Shown one piece after another: positions 59,075 to 64,000 of a stretch of DNA of 64,000 nt; positions within the stretch are counted from its first letter, which is position 1, and each line of letters starts with the position of its first letter. The DNA is from Sipunculus nudus (Eukaryota > Annelida > Sipuncula > Golfingiida > Sipunculidae), in assembly GCA_026874595.1 (NCBI GenBank), contig CM049307.1, positions 63,456,370 through 63,520,369 on the forward strand. The letters run 5' to 3'. The notes under the pieces are model-generated. The model was not told where the DNA came from. It saw only the letters and a list, made by a program, of their open reading frames with translations, and ran no database searches. The translations under genes and the position numbers were made by a program.

Positions 59075-60635
59075 TACTACATACATATTTTTTTGTTTAC
59101 AACATATACATGCAAAATATTCTGAAATGCCCCAAATTTACATTGGGCATGTAAAATTCAGAGTCTCTGGTTTTGTTTTTCATTACCTCAGGAAGTCTCG
59201 TCATCTTTGGGTCTTAAGTTGTCTTCTCAGCTGACTTGGTTTTCTTTTCTTCCTGGAGTCATGGTATGGAAGGTGATGCAGAAGATAGCGACATAACAGC
59301 GAGTCTGCACCTAGCAGTTGCAGGAACATAGCGAGGACTTGTTGTCACACAAAACACAGTGCACGTGGTATGGCCAGTATTATTGTTGACATCGGCCCGA
59401 AGCTGGCTTGTCCTGATATTGATTTTTTTTTATGTGGCTGGTCAGGAACAATGATGATCACAGGTTGAGATATCACAGCATTTTTTTAGCGAAAAATGTC
59501 ATTTTTGCAACTTTAAATCACTGTTAAAGCATTGCACTGATTTACAGTGTCCTTTTGGTTTAAAGATACAGAGAAGTCTTTGATCCTCTCAAGCAGAGCA
59601 CTAAGAAACTGCTGCCAAGTTAAAGTTTGAAGTGAGAGTTCTTAGCAAAGTTTTATACCTTCAGCAGCAGAGTGGACATTCTTGATGTTAGACTGTGATG
59701 CTGTAGACATCTAGGTTGAAGTTCCAATGCAGTTGTGAGATGGGAGACCAGTCAATGGCGCCTGTGGCTGTGAGGAAGGATCTTCTGTCTTCACTCTAGC
59801 TGGCAGCATTGTCGTTTTTTCTGGTGCTGATGTGCTGGAAGTGAATCCCGGTTCATCCACCATAATGATACGAGACCCGGTCTTCACCATAATGATACAG
59901 GACCGGTTCTCCACCAAAATGATACAATGTGGGGTTGGGGATGTCCCCACACTGTATCACAAGCAGTTGCTGATGAGCGTGGCTGATAATGTTCCAAGAC
60001 CAGTTTGATGACAGAAGTCTTTATTCACAGGACAAGTCTAGGCCAGTCTTTGCTGAGGCCCTGCAGTGCCCAGCTAGACATGGTCCCTCTCTCTCTCTGA
60101 CTCTCTGTGCGCACTACAGATAGTTTTGTTACACAGCTTTCACGTGACATATGAGACATTCATATCCATATTTCTGCATTTCGTCATAAAAGCTAAACCT
60201 TATTGGATGACTCAAAGTAGGTCACAATTACATCAGAGTTATAAGTTGACTTAATGAGTTTTGCCAGATTTTACTGGATGAAAGTATTCTGGAAAATCCC
60301 AAGTCTGACCTGACATACATCCAATTATAGACTGACCTACAAGTCCTATTTCCAAACTCTATAAACATAATCTGCCTGCCTCATCATAGAAACCAATTTA
60401 GAGCTAATTTTTGAGAGTACATTTAGGCTCTACAAACATACTGAATTACCATTAGATACTTGGTCGTCTGATGAACATTAATAATTCTTTGGCTCTGTCT
60501 GAATATCAGAACAGACTGAAACCAAAATTGATTTTTATTGTTTCTGAATGATTTTAGATCTTAATTAATGAAATATTGAAATATTCCTTTAAATATGTGT
60601 TAAGTCACATATACACCCTTTCTCACTCCATAACA
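59075..60635. mobile_element. 1.56-kb insertion in the minisatellite
   Basis: The array breaks after GGTGGAAG (59074) and resumes with GAAGGATGAAC (60636). GAAG is present on both sides, and the two halves rebuild a normal unit (GGTGGAAGGATGAAC). The insert is unrelated to the array. It contains three CC.TAATGATAC-type repeats (59858-59925) and a 15-bp inverted repeat at 59920-59959. No coding domain is recognised; the type of element is unknown. Confidence 0.5.
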
Positions 60636-60935
60636 GAAGGATGAACAAGAGATGTATAGACAAGGGTTCCACAGTAGAAAGATGAACAAAAGGTGTTAGG
60701 ACATGGGTTCCAAGGTGGAAGGATGAACAAAAGATGTAAGGACAAGGGTTACAAGGTGGAAGCATAAGCAAAAGATGCAAGGACAAGTTTTACAAGGTAA
60801 AAGGATGAACAAAAGATGGAAAGACAATGGACAAAATTTGAAGGATCGACAGAAGAGGGAAGGAAAACTGTCATAAGATGGAGGGAAGAGGAATATATGG
60901 AAGAACAATGGACACAAGGTGAAAGGATAAAAAAA
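60636..60935. repeat. Right remnant of the minisatellite
   Basis: About seven diverged units (AAGGATGAACAAAAGATG..) continue the array of 57536-59074 beyond the insertion. Confidence 0.85.
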
Positions 60936-60942
60936 TAAGTGG

Positions 60943-61450
60943 CCCATGGGCCATGACGCTCAGCTGAATTCAAGGAGTCTTGAACAATGAGTAAAATGAC
61001 TGCCAGAGTGCTCAGAATCATGTATAAGAAAAAATGCGTAAACTTTAAAAAATACAGGTGGCTCCACCATTTTGCAGAAACTCTGCATTAGTTGTTTAGA
61101 TACTTCAGCTTTTGTATCAAATTTTCCATTATTCTGAGGGATATTTCTGAGTCCTGTAGCTTGAAGGATATAGGTAACAGAGACCTAATTTCAGGTTTCC
61201 ACAGACACCTTTTATTGGTCTCCTTGCATGACAAGAATGAAGCTTCTAGGTCCAGTTGTTACAATTTGTGCCACGTTAACAGATGACAGCATCCTTAAAG
61301 GTCTCAAAAATAGAGACAAAAATTGGAAAAATTGAATAAAATATAGGTGACACCACCAGTCTGCAGCAACTGATGAAACACTCCATAATCAATATCCATG
61401 CAAAGAATCATGGTGATCTCTGCATTAGTTGTTCAGATACTTCATCTTTT
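60943..61450 (+). repeat. Tandem dispersed repeat, left part
   Basis: It begins with GGCCCATGGGCCATGACGCT. Units carry GTGGC.CCACC, CTGCATTAGTTGTT, CAGATACTTCA, CTTTTGTATCAAATTTTCC and GGTCCAGTTGTTACAATTTG. It is broken at 61450 by a transposon and continues from 63309. Confidence 0.65.
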
Positions 61451-63308
61451 CAGGGTTCGATCTTAACGCTAGCCGGCGGCGAGTGTGAAATTCGGCGGGC
61501 TGGTACGATCTCATTTCTTTCAGCCCGACTGGCTAATAGCATGAGAAATGTTAACATCTGGTTTTCTTTTTATTCTAACCAAGCTTACCGCTTATGCCAC
61601 CTTTTTTAACCAGGCTGAAACTTCATTTCAAACAACATTTAATATCCAATGTATGAATTTTGCATAAATGTTTCATATGATCTGGTCATCCTTAAAAAAA
61701 CTGTGTTGGGGCTAACCCGGCCGATCGAGATTTTCGACAGCGGCTGGAAATTTTTTGGACTAGTCTGTAAATAATTTTTGTTTGTATAATCTGCCGCAAA
61801 CACATCTGGCCAGGTAAAAATCTGCCTTCACGTGCTTCAAAATCATCCTTTCTGTTATTCATAGATGCTCTTAATTTCTATAATAAAATGGTATTTCCCG
61901 ACGGTGCCGATTGTTTAATCTGAGCCATAAAAATTAGTCTGATTGTATCTATATGCGTGGAATGAACGGTACACTCGTGTGCCAGTGGAGAAAAATGCCA
62001 GGGAAAAATCTACCAATGTTAGTTACTCGGGCGAAACAGCGGTCAAAACCGCCTGCAAGAACATTGAGCAATTAGAAAAGGTTCTGATTTGACTACAAAT
62101 AAAGCGGAAGCTCTTCCCTGTCGCATTTGATGAAAGTTTTTTTGATATTCACACTGTCACCGGCCGATGTGGGCATTTAAACCATGTGACACGTTGATTT
62201 GCATAAACACATGCCTAGGCAGGCTGGCCCACACAAACGATATTGTGAATGGCGGAGCTGTCATGTGTTTTAAGCAGAGGGCCAATAAGAGGATCGTAGT
62301 AAAAACTCACCCTATGTGACTTCATTCATGACTATTTTGGCGGGAAAATGTTCACTGACACCGTGTCACTTTCGGTGTTTATAATTTTCAGATACGTTGA
62401 TGGTGGCACCATGACTATATAAAGCAAATGACCCGGGCCCATTTACTGGAAACTGCATGATCTCCATAAATCAGATGTTTGGTACTGCAAAAACTGCGTG
62501 ATTTCATCAGTGTGTTGTTACAATGACAGTGTTTGGCGAACAGGGAAATTGTTTCTACTAGCCATAGCTGATCGAAACATGCATAAAATTTTAGCAACTG
62601 TGTTTGTTAGGTTGTGTTTCTTTTTTACTGCCTTTGTAAATTTCATTTTAGTAATAGTCTTTGAAGTAAACTGATCTTACCTGACCGAACGGCGTTTCTT
62701 GTTTAGGCATACAACTTATAGAGATCAACACTGCACGCTAAGCCATTAATTACAGCAAAAAATAATTTTTTTACGAGAGGTTAAAAAAAATGAGAAATTG
62801 ATAATATATACTTGAAAAAAATTGAGAAATAAGCCTCAATTAATGTCCATGCGTAATATTACAAATTTTAGTATGGTCTGATGTTTTACACGATGGCTTT
62901 TATATGTATGATTAAGTGATTCAGACAATGCTGAGGGGTGAAAGTGTTTGCCCGAGCTGAAGTGGTCACCTGAGACATTAAAGTTGTTTTGGAAATACAA
63001 TTATGTTTACTTTGTTTTACCAGCTTTACTGTTGGAGAGAGGAGTTATGTTTCAAGTAACAGCTGAGCTTCAAAGCTGCATGTGCTAGTATCACTAAACA
63101 CTGAAATATTCAAATACCATTTTTATTTAGACCATTATAGTGTTCTTGATTAAATAAAAAAATACTACATAAAATACTACATACTAGATAAATACTGCTT
63201 AAAAAATACCACCAAAAAGAGGGCTTGTGCAAATTGGTGTGGGCCAGTGCAACATTACAGCCACTAGCCCGATGGGCTACTGCAAAAAAATCTTAAGATC
63301 AAACCCTG
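61451..63308. mobile_element. 1.86-kb inverted-repeat transposon with 5-bp target duplication
   Basis: The left end CAGGGTTCGATCTTAACG (61451) is matched by the right end (..TTAAGATCAAACCCTG, ending 63308). CTTTT occurs on both sides (61446-61450 and 63309-63313). Removing the element restores ACTTCATCTTTTGTATCAAA, which matches the intact sequence at 61105-61125 (CTTCAGCTTTTGTATCAAA). CTAGCCGG..GGCGGGCTGG near the left and GCCCGATGGGCTA near the right are subterminal GC-rich blocks. No transposase frame is present. The CAGGGTT ends recall hAT elements, but those make 8-bp duplications, so the superfamily is open. Confidence 0.7.
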
Positions 63309-64000
63309 CTTTTGTATCAAATTTTCCATTATTCTGAGGAATACTTCGGAGTCTTATAGCTTGATGGATATGGGAAACAGAGACCTAATTTCAGGTTTCC
63401 ACAGACACTTTTCATGGGCCCCCTTGCATTACAAGAATGAAGAATCTAGGTCCAGTTGTTACAATTTGTACCCTGTTGACAGATAACAACATCTAAAAAG
63501 GTCTCAAAAAATAGAGAAAAAAAATTGAAACACTGAATAAACTAAAACTGACAGGTCAGTAAGGGCCCCGCAAAATTTAGAAAAAAATTCTTAAAAACAC
63601 CCGAACAAATACAGATGGTGCCACCAGTCTGCAGAAACTGATGAAACACTCAATGATCAATATCCATGCAAACAATTATGTGATCTCTGCATTAGCTGTT
63701 TAGATACTTCAGCCTTTGTATCAAATTTTCCTTCATTATGAGCTGTACTTTGGAGTGCCATAGCTCAAAGGACATGGGTAACAGAGACCTAATTTCAGGT
63801 TTCCCTGGAGACTTTTCATGGGTCTCCCTGTGTGTCAAGAATGAAGATTCTAGGTCCAGTCTTTACGATTTGTGCCCTGTTATCAGATGTTCACATTTTT
63901 AATTGTCTCAAAAATAGGAAAAAAAATTCGTAAAACATCAAAAGATACAGGTGGCGCCACCAGTCTGCAGGAACTGATGGAACATCTCATGATCAATATG
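63309..64000 (+). repeat. Tandem dispersed repeat, right part (runs off the window)
   Basis: It continues the family of 60943-61450. Units with CCACCAGTCTGCAG.AACTGATG start near 63620 and 63959 (offset ~337 bp). The last one carries the exact palindrome GGTGGCGCCACC at 63950-63961. Confidence 0.65.

Overview
The window is eukaryotic nuclear DNA. It is AT-rich, has no operon structure and almost no open reading frames above 150 codons, and is dense in microsatellites, minisatellites, palindromes and transposon remnants. Several repeat families here resemble ones I associate with molluscan, especially bivalve, genomes: tracts of GGACGGACAGAC followed by a short AGCTCA..TGAGCTAAAA terminus, GGCGGGGGCATAAA ends, and Helitron-like elements with tandem-repeat cores. 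My best guess is a bivalve or other mollusc, but this rests on family resemblance only.

Layout. 0-10 kb: a TA-flanked inverted-repeat transposon (41-1819), a three-level nest of Helitron-like elements (3977-6516), a two-unit repeat (7035-8404) and a second TA-flanked inverted-repeat element (9296-10212) inside a TA microsatellite. 10.4-17.2 kb: a nearly complete tyrosine-recombinase retrotransposon of Ngaro type, the only clear protein-coding locus. 17.2-17.4 kb: a short reading frame that looks like the last coding exon of a host gene. 18-26 kb: a tRNA-derived SINE fragment, a possible TTAA-flanked element, then unrecognised DNA. 26.3-27.45 kb: a 26-bp satellite. 31.2-32.1 and 52.8-54.0 kb: two copies of one Helitron-like family in opposite orientation. 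36.9-38.4 kb: a degenerate ~360-bp repeat rich in ACCTGT/ACAGGT. 40.8-47.85 kb: a 77-bp satellite with higher-order structure. 48.0-48.3 kb: a cluster of CTCGCCTAGGCGAG palindromes. 52.1-52.7 kb: a 28-bp minisatellite. 57.5-60.9 kb: a ~41-bp minisatellite with a 338-bp higher-order unit, interrupted by a 1.56-kb insertion. 60.94-64 kb: another tandem family interrupted by a 1.86-kb inverted-repeat transposon with a 5-bp target duplication.

The retrotransposon (10406-17180) has the split direct repeats of Ngaro elements (A1 - genes - B1 - A2 - B2). Left end, right end and the internal B1/A2 junction share the core ATAAAT, and there is no target duplication beyond that core. It encodes, in order, an SGNH-type hydrolase, a Gag-like zinc-finger protein, a broken reverse transcriptase and an intact tyrosine recombinase. 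The catalytic box of the reverse transcriptase is destroyed and the RNase H region is deleted. Two noncoding spacers carry arrays of small hairpins whose stems change in a compensatory way between copies. This is the most interesting signal in the window: it suggests selected RNA (or DNA) structures in this element. The element sits exactly at the only possible splice-acceptor AG of the host exon candidate.
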